From Verrucomicrobia bacterium IMCC26134 (GTDB lineage Bacteria > Verrucomicrobiota > Verrucomicrobiia > Opitutales > Opitutaceae), in contig CP011265.1 of the NCBI GenBank assembly GCA_000972765.1, positions 620,001 to 684,000 on the forward strand: a stretch of DNA of 64,000 nucleotides, in the 5' to 3' direction. Below, one piece after another: positions 56,561 through 64,000 of this stretch. A model generated the notes under the pieces. It was not told the origin of the DNA, did not search any database, and saw only the letters and a list, made by a program, of their open reading frames with translations. The translations under genes and the position numbers were made by a program. Each line of letters opens with the position of its first letter. The first letter of the stretch is position 1.

Positions 56561-56627
56561 GTGTAGCCACGCCCGTGTCGGGCGTATTCAGGAGTAAGGA
56601 AAACGTCCGACACGGACGTGGCTACAC
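56561..56627. repeat. 25-bp inverted repeat, MITE/REP-like element
   Basis: The left arm (56561-56585, beginning GTGTAGCCACG) and right arm (56603-56627, ending CGTGGCTACAC) match at 23 of 25 positions as inverted copies around a 17-base spacer. The outer 11 bases are perfect. It resembles a small palindromic dispersed element with no coding capacity. It lies between convergent genes, where it could also terminate transcription. Confidence 0.8.
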
Positions 56628-56644
56628 AAGACCCGGACACGGCT

Positions 56645-57343
56645 TCAGCCATCACTCGGTGGAGTGCCGTGGTGGGCGCGGTAGGAGGCGTAGGCGTTGG
56701 CGTCGGCCAGCGCGGAATCAAGCGCCGCGACCAGAGGGGCGAGGCGCCATACGCCGGAGAGCACGATTTTATCGCCGATCTCATTGGTGACCACGAATGC
56801 GGGGCGTTGCGAAATCTTGAGATCGAAAAACTCCGCCGTGGAGGCATCGACCCGTTTGCGAATGGCGGGCGAGGTAGCGGCGGCGCGCAGTTTGGCCGCC
56901 GTGATTTTTCCTCCGAGTGCGGCGGCGGCGATGCGGGAGGCGTCGGCCAGATCGCCGATGCGCCGCCCTTCCAGCAAGGCGGCGTGCGCGAGGGCGAGGC
57001 GCGCGCGATCATCGCCGGGCGGCAGGAAATCGCGCGCGGCCTCGGCGACGAGATTAGGAATCTGATAGGCGGCCCGATCACTCTCCAACCAGCCGGAGTT
57101 TAGCATGACGGCGGACCCTATGATGGTGCCGCTGCGGCGGTAGAACCAGTCGCACTGCGCGCGGGACGCGGGGAAGTCGTCGGGCCGCATGAGCGCGATG
57201 CGCCAGTCGAAATTCACGCGACCGTCATAGCGGGCGCGAAGCTCGGCCCACGCGGGTTCCGCCCAGTGGCACCACGACGAGTAGGTCTCGATGAAATAGG
57301 TGATCGAAACGGGAAGGGGCGAGGCAGGGGAGTTGCGCGGCAT
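56645..57343 (-). CDS. DsbA-family (DSBA oxidoreductase-like) protein
   Basis: A 232-residue thioredoxin-fold protein of the DsbA/FrnE/HCCA-isomerase group. SITYFIETYSSWCHWAEPAW gives the active-site position with a single Cys (SSWCHW, no second Cys), and RPAFVVTNE holds the cis-Pro loop. An inserted helical domain spans about residues 80-170. Lack of signal peptide points to a cytoplasmic enzyme. A one-Cys site suggests glutathione- or isomerase-type chemistry, not disulfide formation. It precedes nothing obvious: glnS is upstream on the same strand but the order is glnS, then this gene after 133 bases. Confidence 0.78.
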   Translation of the reverse strand: MPRNSPASPLPVSITYFIETYSSWCHWAEPAWAELRARYDGRVNFDWRIALMRPDDFPASRAQCDWFYRRSGTIIGSAVMLNSGWLESDRAAYQIPNLVAEAARDFLPPGDDRARLALAHAALLEGRRIGDLADASRIAAAALGGKITAAKLRAAATSPAIRKRVDASTAEFFDLKISQRPAFVVTNEIGDKIVLSGVWRLAPLVAALDSALADANAYASYRAHHGTPPSDG

Positions 57344-57476
57344 GGGGAAACCCTGAAATCGAAGGACGGAGACGTCAATTTGGGCGTGAGCGCTGGACGC
57401 GCCGAGTTTGGGTTGTGAACCCTCTGACGGATTCGCGGCGAGCCCGGCGGTCTCGCCCTACCTCTAAGGCACCAGC

Positions 57477-59297
57477 TCACTTCGCGGACCAGGTGTCTTT
57501 GAGGGTGATGGTGCGGTTGAAGACGGGGCGGCCGGGGGCGCTGTCTTTTGCGTCGGGAGTGAAGTAGCCCAGGCGTTCGAATTGGAAGCGTTCGGCCGGG
57601 GTGGCAGCGGCGAGGGACGGCTCCAGTTTCGCGGTGAGAACTTCGAGCGAGCGCGGGTTGAGGTGGCTTTTGAAATCACCGTCGGCGTCGGGCTCGGCTT
57701 TGGTGAAGAGGCGGTCGTAGAGGCGCACCTCGGTGTCGATCGCGGTGGCGGCGGAGACCCAGTGGATGGTGCCTTTGACCTTGCGGTCGCAGTTGGCCTG
57801 GCCGGTGCGGGTGCTTAAGTCGGCGGTGCAGCGAATCTCGGTGAGGTTGCCGGCGGAGTCTTTGACGAGCTCGTCGCACTTGATGATGCAGGCGTATTTG
57901 AGGCGGACCTCGCCGCCCGGCTTGAGGCGGAAATATTTGGGCGGCGGCACCTCCGCGAAATCCTCGTTCTCGATGAACACCTCGCGGGTGAGGGCGAGGG
58001 TGCGAGAGCCGGCGGCGGGGTCGGCGGGGTGGTTGCCGGCGGTGCATTCGATGGTCTCGCCGGCGGCGATGTTGGTGAGCACGAGCTTGAGCGGGCGTAG
58101 CACGGCGAGTCGGCGGTGGGCGAGGCCGTTGAGGCTGTCACGCACGGCGTTTTCGTAAACGGCAAGCTCGGTCAGACTGTCGAACTTGGTCACGCCGACG
58201 CCGGTGACGAAGCTGCGCAGGGCGGCGGCGGGGACGCCGCGGCGGCGGATGCCGGAGAGGGTGGGCAGGCGGGGATCGTCCCAGCCGCTGACGTGGTTCT
58301 CCTGCACGAGCTGCATGAGCTTGCGCTTGCTGACGATGGTGTAGGCGAGGTTCAGTTTTGCGAACTCGTATTGGCGGGGGAGGGCGCGGGGCAGATCGAG
58401 GGACTCGAGCAGCCAGTCGTAGAGGGGGCGGTGGACCTCGAACTCGAGGGTGCAGATCGAGTGGGTGATGCCTTCGATGTAGTCGCTTAGGCAGTGGGCG
58501 AAATCGTAGAGCGGGTAGATGGGCCAGCTGGTGCCGGCGTGGTGGTGGGCGACGTGGCGGATGCGGTAGAGGAGGGGGTCGCGCAGCCAGATGTTGGGCG
58601 AGGCCATGTCGATCTTGGCGCGCAGGGTGCGGGCGGCGTCGGCGAACTCGCCGGCGCGCATGCGTCGGAAGAGGTCGAGGCTCTCGGCGACAGGGCGGTC
58701 TCGGAAGGGGCTGTTTTTACCCGGGGTGTCGGGCGAGCCGCGGTAGGTCTCGGTCTCGGCGGGGGTGAGGTCGCAGACGTAGGCTTTGCCCCGTGTGATG
58801 AGCTGCTCGGCGTAGTTGTAGAGGGCTTCGAAATAGTCGCTGGCGAAGAAGGGCTCGGTGGCGGCGGGGTCGGCGTTGGTGACGACTGGAGCGGTGGTGG
58901 CGAGCAGGTCGGGACGGGGGCTGCCGGGGACGGGGGAGGGGAGGGCACCGCGGACTTTAAGCCCGAGGATGGAGTCGGCCCAACCGGCGATGAGCCAGCG
59001 CACGTCGGTGGTGATGGAGTCGACGTATTCGATGTCCTCCTTTACCGGATTGGTGTCGTCCATGCGGAGGTGGCAGCGGCCGCCGTTTTCGAGGGCGATG
59101 CCGAAGTTGAGGCAGATGGACTTGGCGTGGCCGATGTGGAGATAACCGTTGGGTTCGGGGGGGAAGCGGGTGACGATGCCGGCCGGGTAGCGTTGTTCCG
59201 CGACATGTTGCGCGACGATTTCGCGGATGAAATCGCTGGGGAGCGCGGGAGCTGCGGGTGGTGTGGGCTCGCTGGTGGCGGAGGGCTCGGCGGTCAT
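57477..59297 (-). CDS. glnS: Glutaminyl-tRNA synthetase
   Basis: A 606-residue class I synthetase that charges tRNA-Gln directly. The HIGH motif is PPEPNGYLHIGHAKS (46-60), the KMSKS equivalent is VSKRKLMQL, and DDTNPVKEDIEYVDSI is typical. The start at 59297 (MTAEPSATSEPTPPAAP) adds a short Pro/Ala-rich lead. An extra segment of about 38 residues, rich in Pro and Ala, lies at about 107-147, where Escherichia coli GlnRS has a short loop before SSDYF. Presence of GlnRS means the indirect GatCAB route is not the only source of Gln-tRNA. Confidence 0.95.
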   Translation of the reverse strand: MTAEPSATSEPTPPAAPALPSDFIREIVAQHVAEQRYPAGIVTRFPPEPNGYLHIGHAKSICLNFGIALENGGRCHLRMDDTNPVKEDIEYVDSITTDVRWLIAGWADSILGLKVRGALPSPVPGSPRPDLLATTAPVVTNADPAATEPFFASDYFEALYNYAEQLITRGKAYVCDLTPAETETYRGSPDTPGKNSPFRDRPVAESLDLFRRMRAGEFADAARTLRAKIDMASPNIWLRDPLLYRIRHVAHHHAGTSWPIYPLYDFAHCLSDYIEGITHSICTLEFEVHRPLYDWLLESLDLPRALPRQYEFAKLNLAYTIVSKRKLMQLVQENHVSGWDDPRLPTLSGIRRRGVPAAALRSFVTGVGVTKFDSLTELAVYENAVRDSLNGLAHRRLAVLRPLKLVLTNIAAGETIECTAGNHPADPAAGSRTLALTREVFIENEDFAEVPPPKYFRLKPGGEVRLKYACIIKCDELVKDSAGNLTEIRCTADLSTRTGQANCDRKVKGTIHWVSAATAIDTEVRLYDRLFTKAEPDADGDFKSHLNPRSLEVLTAKLEPSLAAATPAERFQFERLGYFTPDAKDSAPGRPVFNRTITLKDTWSAK

Positions 59298-59405
59298 AAA
59301 CGGGAAGTTATGCGGGAGGCGGCGGTGCGGAGGCAAGCGCGCGGGAGAGCGCAGCAAAACGGGAGGTTTACGCGGCTCGCCGTGCTGGTCGCGGCGGCGA
59401 GGTGG

Positions 59406-61130
59406 TTACGAGCCTGACTTTTGCGCCGAGCCGCGATGGACGGGGGTGAGGCCGTCGCTGATGAGCTCGCGCAACAAGGTGGACAGGTAGGGAATGAGTT
59501 GTTTTTTGCGGCTGACGATGCCGGGCAGGTCGAATATCTCTCCCTCTTCGACGCTGGGATAAGTGATACGGCTGGTGATCTCAGGGTCGCCCTTGAAAAG
59601 GAGGAGAGAGTTTTGGGTGTTGATATCTGTGACCAGCAGGCAGGCGAAGCAGAGTTTTTCCTGGGTGCAGAGTTCGTCCAAGGCGCGGAGAAGCTGCCGG
59701 GAGTTTTGCCAGAAATTGCCGAAGCCAAGTTCTTCGACTTGGGAGACGGAGAAGCGGGCCGTATCCTCTTCGTAGATTTTGTAATCAGTGCGAATGACCT
59801 TCTCGGCCGGGTTGGCGAGGATGACTGAGCCGGAGCTAAATATGAGGTCGGCGAGCTGGCGTGGGTCGATGGAAGCGACCTGCGAGAGCCAGGTGAGGAG
59901 CACGGTGTCCTTCTCGGTGGATGTGGGGCTGTTTAGGTGGAGCGTATCCGAAATGATACCGCTCATCAAAATGCCGGCGATTTGCGGGGTTGGGTCTAGT
60001 CCATCGCGGCGGAAAAGCTCGGCAATGATCGTGCAAGTCGAACCGACGGGATCGTTGATAAAGAGAATCGGCTGCTGGGTGGAGAGGGAGCCAAGGCGAT
60101 GGTGGTCGATAATCTCGGTGATGATGACCTCTTCGGCGCCGGTGACGGCTTGTGTCATTTCGTTGTGATCAACGAGCACCAGCCGGGTGCGGGAGGGTTT
60201 GAGGATATCGGTGCGGGTAAGGATCCCCTGGAGGCGGCCATCATCCCCCATCACCATGAAGGCGGCGGTATTGTGGTTGTTGATTTTCTTGCGCAGGTCG
60301 GAGATGCGCAGATCCGGTGGAAGCGAGGCGTATTTACGATCAATAAGGCGGCTGAGCTTCGTGGCGGAACGGATCAACCATGCCGATGTGGCGGTGTCGT
60401 AAGGGCTGATGATAAGCGCCACCCCGCGTTTAGTGGCGGCGACAATGATGTCGTCCTCGACAGGCAGATTGCCTGTGACAACCAGCAAGCGGACGCCCAT
60501 CTCAATGGAGCGAAGCTGAATATCGCTACGATCGCCCACGATGATGATGGATTGCTCGGCGAGTATGCCGTCGGATGCGGCAGCCTTGCCAAAGGATTTG
60601 ATGTCCATCGCGCCGACGCGGACGAAGAGCTCCTCTTCACGAGTGGGCTCAGGGAGGTGAATGGTGTTCGCATGGAGGGCGCGGACGATGTGGTTGAGGC
60701 TGGTGTGAACCTTGCGCATTTCGCGTGGGGCATGGACCTTCGGCACGAAAAAACCTCCGAGTTGAAAGATGGAGACGGTGCCGAGCACGCGTTGATCGTC
60801 AGCCAGCACTGGGAGGATGCGCACGTCATGAGCATCAATCAACTCGAGGGCTTCGGCACAGGTGGCGTTATGCGATGCACTGACGACGTTGGAAACCATC
60901 AAATCACGCACGCGCGGAGTTACATCGGTGAGGAGCAGCGGTAGCGGGTGCTGGAAACGGTTGAGGATGGCATCGATGCGGGCGTTGGAGTTGCCGCAAC
61001 GGGCTGCTATATATCCGGTAAATCCATGCGCCTCTTTATAAGCGGCGTAGGCAATGGCGGCGCAGATCGAGTCGGCGTCAGGGTTCTTGTGGCCGATTAT
61101 GTAAGTGGGCGAAAACGGAGCGGTGGACAT
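59406..61130 (-). CDS. ppaC: Manganese-dependent (family II) inorganic pyrophosphatase with CBS and DRTGG domains
   Basis: A 574-residue protein. The DHH phosphoesterase core is split by a regulatory insert: IIGHKNPDADSICAAIAY at the start, then two CBS domains flanking a DRTGG domain (about 70-310), then IIDHHRLGSL and NDPVGSTCTIIAE, and the C-terminal DHHA2 domain with the substrate motif SRKKQLIPYL. This is the layout of CBS-PPases, which hydrolyse pyrophosphate and are inhibited or activated by adenine nucleotides. The start at 61130 (MSTAPFSPTYIIGHKNP) is used. It precedes glnS on the same strand but 108 bases apart. Confidence 0.93.
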   Translation of the reverse strand: MSTAPFSPTYIIGHKNPDADSICAAIAYAAYKEAHGFTGYIAARCGNSNARIDAILNRFQHPLPLLLTDVTPRVRDLMVSNVVSASHNATCAEALELIDAHDVRILPVLADDQRVLGTVSIFQLGGFFVPKVHAPREMRKVHTSLNHIVRALHANTIHLPEPTREEELFVRVGAMDIKSFGKAAASDGILAEQSIIIVGDRSDIQLRSIEMGVRLLVVTGNLPVEDDIIVAATKRGVALIISPYDTATSAWLIRSATKLSRLIDRKYASLPPDLRISDLRKKINNHNTAAFMVMGDDGRLQGILTRTDILKPSRTRLVLVDHNEMTQAVTGAEEVIITEIIDHHRLGSLSTQQPILFINDPVGSTCTIIAELFRRDGLDPTPQIAGILMSGIISDTLHLNSPTSTEKDTVLLTWLSQVASIDPRQLADLIFSSGSVILANPAEKVIRTDYKIYEEDTARFSVSQVEELGFGNFWQNSRQLLRALDELCTQEKLCFACLLVTDINTQNSLLLFKGDPEITSRITYPSVEEGEIFDLPGIVSRKKQLIPYLSTLLRELISDGLTPVHRGSAQKSGS

Positions 61131-61246
61131 CTTGTTGCCATAATGAGAACGAGCCAAGCCCACTGCGGCAAGGGGGAGTGAGTGACGAATGTGAATAACT
61201 TTATCGAGTTTTGGGTGATCAAAAGAGGACTTTCTCTTGACCATAG

Positions 61247-61280
61247 TGGGCTAAAATGGGATGAAATGGGGCGTCGTGGG
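61247..61280 (+). promoter_or_regulatory. MraZ-box operator (four TGGG repeats)
   Basis: TGGG occurs at 61247, 61257, 61267 and 61277, exactly 10 bases apart, ending 22 bases before mraZ. This is the known MraZ binding pattern in front of the dcw cluster. A TTGACC at 61237-61242 may be the -35 box of the same promoter. Confidence 0.85.
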
Positions 61281-61301
61281 GGTAGCTCGCGGCCGCAATA
61301 A

Positions 61302-61751
61302 ATGTCATCTATTAGCAAACCGTTCTATACCGGACTCTTCCGGCATACCTTGGACGACAAGAATCGTTTAACGATTCCGTCGGCCTGGCGGGCTGCGCAC
61401 GCAGATAGCGATATGTTTCTGGTTGTGCCGCTCGAGGGCTGCTTAAGCGTTTTACCTCCCGACGAGGCCGCCAAACTTCACGAAAAGGTCTCGGCGAAGA
61501 GCCTTTCTGATTCCGAAGCCCAGGAGGCCATCGCAGATTTCTTCTCCAAAACCCTCGCCTTCACTTTTGATAAGTCGGGTCGGGTAATGTTGACGCCGGA
61601 ACTCTGCGCACATGCGGGAATCGGCAGGGACGTCGTGCTCTCGGGCTCGATGAATAAGTTTAACCTCTACAGTCCAGAGGAGTGGACACGTGTGCAGGCC
61701 GCAAATGCCGCGCAAAAGGCCGGCGACCGTCTGCGTCGCATAGGTATTTGA
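61302..61751 (+). CDS. mraZ: Transcriptional regulator MraZ
   Basis: A 149-residue protein with two AbrB-like MraZ domains: GLFRHTLDDKNRLTIPSAWR in the first and KSGRVMLTPELCAHAGIGRDVVLSG in parts in the second. It binds TGGG repeats in its own promoter and represses the division and cell-wall (dcw) cluster. The four boxes at 61247-61280 fit autoregulation. It is the first gene of the cluster, followed by rsmH after 9 bases. Confidence 0.95.
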   Translation: MSSISKPFYTGLFRHTLDDKNRLTIPSAWRAAHADSDMFLVVPLEGCLSVLPPDEAAKLHEKVSAKSLSDSEAQEAIADFFSKTLAFTFDKSGRVMLTPELCAHAGIGRDVVLSGSMNKFNLYSPEEWTRVQAANAAQKAGDRLRRIGI

Positions 61752-61760
61752 TCTGCCGCC

Positions 61761-62708
61761 ATGCACCCTGCCGTGCTCCCTCTCATGTCCACGCCCGGCC
61801 ACACCTCTGTCCTGCTTGCCGAGACGATCGCTCTGCTCGCCCCGCGGGCCGGCGGGCATTATCTTGACTGCACCTTTGGCGGAGGTGGGCATACGCGGGC
61901 GATTTTAGAGGCCGCCCCGGATTGCCGCGTCACCGCGCTTGACCGCGATCCGGACGCGGCTCCTCGCGCCAAGGAATTGCACGCGGCCTATCCCGGACGT
62001 CTCACGCTGCTTGATCGTGACTTTGGTGATCTGGCCGCGCTCAAGTTCTCCGGTCTGGATGGCATTCTCTTCGATTTGGGCGTGTCTTCTTTTCAGCTCG
62101 ACGAAGCCGAACGTGGATTTTCTTTCCGGGCTGATGCTCCGGCCGATATGCGCATGGATCCGCGTCACGGTGTGCCGGCCTCGCTCTGGCTCGAGACCGC
62201 TACCGAGGAGATGCTCTACCGTGCCGTTGGCACTTATGGAGAGGAGCGACATGCAGGACGAGTGGTGCGCGCCATCCTCGCCGCACGCGGCACCAGCGCG
62301 CTGGCTCGCACCGCGACACTCGCGGAGCTGATTTCCAATGCCATACCTCCGCGAGATCGTTTCACTTCTCGCATTCATCCTGCCACCCGCGCCTTTCAGG
62401 GCATTCGGATTGCAGTAAACGACGAACTTGGCGCGCTCGAGCGTGCCTTGCCTGCCGCATTTGCGGCTCTCGAGCCCGGAGGAGTGCTTGCCGTCATCAG
62501 CTTTCATTCGCTCGAGGACCGTCCTGTGAAGCAGGCCTTTCGCCGGCTTTGCGGGCAACCTGAGACGCGGAATGACCACCGCCCCGCCGATCTCCGCACC
62601 GCAGTCGCTGATGCGCTCACCCGCAAGGCAGTCGTCGCGGGCGAACTCGAGACCTCCGTCAATCCCCGCAGCCGTTCCGCCCGCCTCAGGGCTGTTCGCA
62701 AGCTTTGA
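61761..62708 (+). CDS. rsmH: 16S rRNA (cytosine(1402)-N(4))-methyltransferase RsmH
   Basis: A 315-residue SAM-dependent enzyme (MraW) that methylates C1402 in 16S r[17 protein letters not shown] opens the family, [16 protein letters not shown] is the SAM site, [20 protein letters not shown] follows, and [17 protein letters not shown] is the late motif. The ATG at 61785 ([14 protein letters not shown]) is an alternative start. It is second in the dcw cluster, between mraZ and the ftsL candidate. Confidence 0.95.
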   Translation: MHPAVLPLMSTPGHTSVLLAETIALLAPRAGGHYLDCTFGGGGHTRAILEAAPDCRVTALDRDPDAAPRAKELHAAYPGRLTLLDRDFGDLAALKFSGLDGILFDLGVSSFQLDEAERGFSFRADAPADMRMDPRHGVPASLWLETATEEMLYRAVGTYGEERHAGRVVRAILAARGTSALARTATLAELISNAIPPRDRFTSRIHPATRAFQGIRIAVNDELGALERALPAAFAALEPGGVLAVISFHSLEDRPVKQAFRRLCGQPETRNDHRPADLRTAVADALTRKAVVAGELETSVNPRSRSARLRAVRKL

Positions 62709-62804
62709 ACAGTTATTAACAAACCGCTCACCACCGTATCCGCCTCTAAACGACGTATTCATCGCTCACTTACTCACAACTTCTTCGCCAATCGTATCCC
62801 GCAC

Positions 62805-63209
62805 ATGAATACTCGCGACACTAGCGCCTTTGCCACCCAGCTTTTCGTATCCGTGCTTTTGATGCTCGGGGTGGGAGGAGGGCTTGGCTTTTCCATTGTT
62901 GATTTACGTCAGCGTATCTCTGTTTCCGCAAACAACGCGCGTATCCTTGATCAAAAAACCGCCGAGGCAGGCCGGCGTCTCGCCGAACTTGGTGGCTCGG
63001 TGGCAGCAGAGCAATCGCCCGAAGTGCTGCAGCGTCGCAATCAGTCCCTCGCACTGGGTTTGGGGCTGCCGCGCGAGGCCCAGGTAGTGCGCGTGGGTGT
63101 CTCCGCCGGCGAGCGTCTCGCGGCCAAGCGTAACGCAGAGATATTCCAGTCGGAACACGGTCTCGTATCCATCCCGGTCCATTTCAACCTTGGAGGCGCG
63201 CCGCGTTGA
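62805..63209 (+). CDS. FtsL-position small membrane protein of the dcw cluster
   Basis: A 134-residue protein with a short cytoplasmic tail, one hydrophobic helix (about 11-32, QLFVSVLLMLGVGGGLGF) and a coiled-coil-prone periplasmic part. Its position between rsmH and ftsI, size and topology match FtsL, a divisome protein with poor sequence conservation. No motif proves it. The start lies 96 bases after rsmH. It ends 4 bases before ftsI. Confidence 0.7.
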   Translation: MNTRDTSAFATQLFVSVLLMLGVGGGLGFSIVDLRQRISVSANNARILDQKTAEAGRRLAELGGSVAAEQSPEVLQRRNQSLALGLGLPREAQVVRVGVSAGERLAAKRNAEIFQSEHGLVSIPVHFNLGGAPR

Positions 63210-63213
63210 GCTG

Positions 63214-64000
63214 ATGACCGCTCGTGGATTTGCCACCAATATCCGACTTGGCCTGGTCGCCGGCCTTGTCCTCCTCGGTTTCGGGGTGCTTGCCGCTCGG
63301 TTGGTGCAACTGCATGTGGTGGATCGCGAACACTACCTCGCCCAAATTCAAAATTCCCGTCACGATATAGTCTCCGTCATCGCTCGGCGTGGCGATATTT
63401 ATGACACACGGCGCGATATACTCGCCACCAGCCAGACCGAAATAACGCTCGCGGTTGATCCATGGGCCGTCTCGAAAAAAATCGAGTTTCAGCGCACGCC
63501 GGCGCAGCGCGAGCGGCTTGCCGCCAAGGAGCGCGAAAAAAGGGCCAAACTTGCTTCGGAGCTCGGAATTTCGGTTGTCGAAATTGAAGCTTTTTTCACC
63601 CCTACCTGGAGGGATTTGCCTGTCGCTCAGGATACGCGGGACGAAGCCGCCGACGGTCGCGTGCGGGTCGAGTGGAAGAAACTCCGCGAAGGCGTGAGCG
63701 AGGAAGCGTTCGCCCGCATCGAGGCCATGCATGTCACGGGCCTCACCGCTGACCGCTCTTATCGTCGAGTCTACCCGCATAACGAGCTCGCCGCCCATCT
63801 TATCGGGTTTCTTAACAAGGAGGGAGCTGCCTCTGGCGGAGTGGAGTCATTCGCCGATCTTTACCTCAGTGGTCACGATGGCTGGCGCGAGGTCGAGCGT
63901 GATGCCCGACGCACAGAGTTGGCTCAGTTCAGGAACCGCGAAGTTGCCCCTTCAGACGGTTGGGGTGTGGTGCTTTCAATCGATACCGCCATCCAGCACA
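63214..64000 (+). CDS. ftsI: FtsI/PBP2-type peptidoglycan transpeptidase, N-terminal part
   Basis: From ATG at 63214 an unbroken frame runs to the window's right edge (262 codons seen). It starts with a membrane anchor (LGLVAGLVLLGFGVLAARLV) and continues into the PBP dimerisation domain: RRGDIYDTRRDILATS is the usual block, with YRRVYPHNELAAHLIGFLN and GVESFADLYLSGHDG further on. The transpeptidase domain lies beyond the edge. Position after rsmH and the ftsL candidate identifies FtsI (PBP3). A charged helical insert (about 90-120, QRERLAAKEREKRAKL) is longer than usual. Confidence 0.9.
   Translation, partial: MTARGFATNIRLGLVAGLVLLGFGVLAARLVQLHVVDREHYLAQIQNSRHDIVSVIARRGDIYDTRRDILATSQTEITLAVDPWAVSKKIEFQRTPAQRERLAAKEREKRAKLASELGISVVEIEAFFTPTWRDLPVAQDTRDEAADGRVRVEWKKLREGVSEEAFARIEAMHVTGLTADRSYRRVYPHNELAAHLIGFLNKEGAASGGVESFADLYLSGHDGWREVERDARRTELAQFRNREVAPSDGWGVVLSIDTAIQH

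Larger units (their letters stand above)
56333..56644. other. Repeat-bearing intergenic region
   Basis: About 310 bases between the amidohydrolase and the convergent DsbA-like gene. No gene is seen. It carries a 9-base-period AAAG repeat and a long inverted repeat, listed separately. Confidence 0.6.

Noticed and set aside
58494-59417. 307-codon plus-strand frame over glnS
   Set aside because: Antisense shadow with Gly/Val/Asp-rich composition.

Overview
The window is GC-rich and densely coded on both strands. I see no rRNA, tRNA, integrase, transposase, phage gene or CRISPR array. The gene content points to a member of the Verrucomicrobiota, most likely an Opitutaceae-like bacterium. The grounds are mcsA-mcsB-clpC in a Gram-negative background (RND pump, ExbB/ExbD, SulP), a prepilin-like secreted protein with a Verrucomicrobia/Planctomycetes-type tail, and intergenic short-period repeats typical of that phylum. 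This placement is inferred from content, not from a database search.

Layout. (1) 0.4-6.7 kb: cytochrome oxidase maturation. ctaA-ctaB-DUF420 on the minus strand diverges from a plus-strand operon of SCO-like protein, His-motif membrane-anchored protein and copper P-type ATPase. An Rrf2 regulator and an MBL-fold phosphodiesterase follow. (2) 8.3-12.5 kb: chaperone block dnaK-groES-groEL on the minus strand. (3) 12.7-24 kb: mixed housekeeping. Genes are a stand-alone Lon N-domain protein, a SulP-STAS-cNMP transporter, trpS with a hexapeptide-repeat protein, a GGDEF/EAL protein, a gamma carbonic anhydrase, a DUF4337 protein, an SDR, a small SET-domain protein and exbB-exbD. (4) 24-27.2 kb: leuC-leuD with a divergent LysR regulator. 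(5) 27.2-34.4 kb: PIN-TRAM protein with a 42-residue membrane peptide upstream, an EVE protein, mcsA-mcsB-clpC, and a branched-chain aminotransferase. (6) 34.5-39 kb: prepilin-like protein, a 750-bp non-coding stretch, then cysTWA. (7) 39-45 kb: a DMT exporter, then an RND pump, lipoprotein adaptor and DUF2892 protein divergent from an ArsR regulator across a perfect 16-bp palindrome. (8) 45-57.3 kb: accessory-looking stretch. It holds an EamA gene with an in-frame amber codon, a ClC channel, an M50 protease, a two-gene AAA ATPase/TOPRIM-like cassette, MarR with its palindrome, a giant DUF2339 membrane protein, a split acyltransferase/AMP-ligase, a frameshifted amidohydrolase, a long inverted repeat and a DsbA-like protein. 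(9) 57.5-61.1 kb: glnS and a CBS/DRTGG family II pyrophosphatase. (10) 61.2-64 kb: start of the dcw cluster, with MraZ boxes, mraZ, rsmH, an ftsL candidate and ftsI running off the edge.

The most notable points are the AAA/TOPRIM-like pair (candidate defence or nucleic-acid module), three broken genes within about 11 kb, a family of 7-9 bp-period intergenic repeats (two inside operons), a bacterial SET protein with a post-SET cysteine cluster, and the small membrane peptide upstream of the PIN-TRAM gene.
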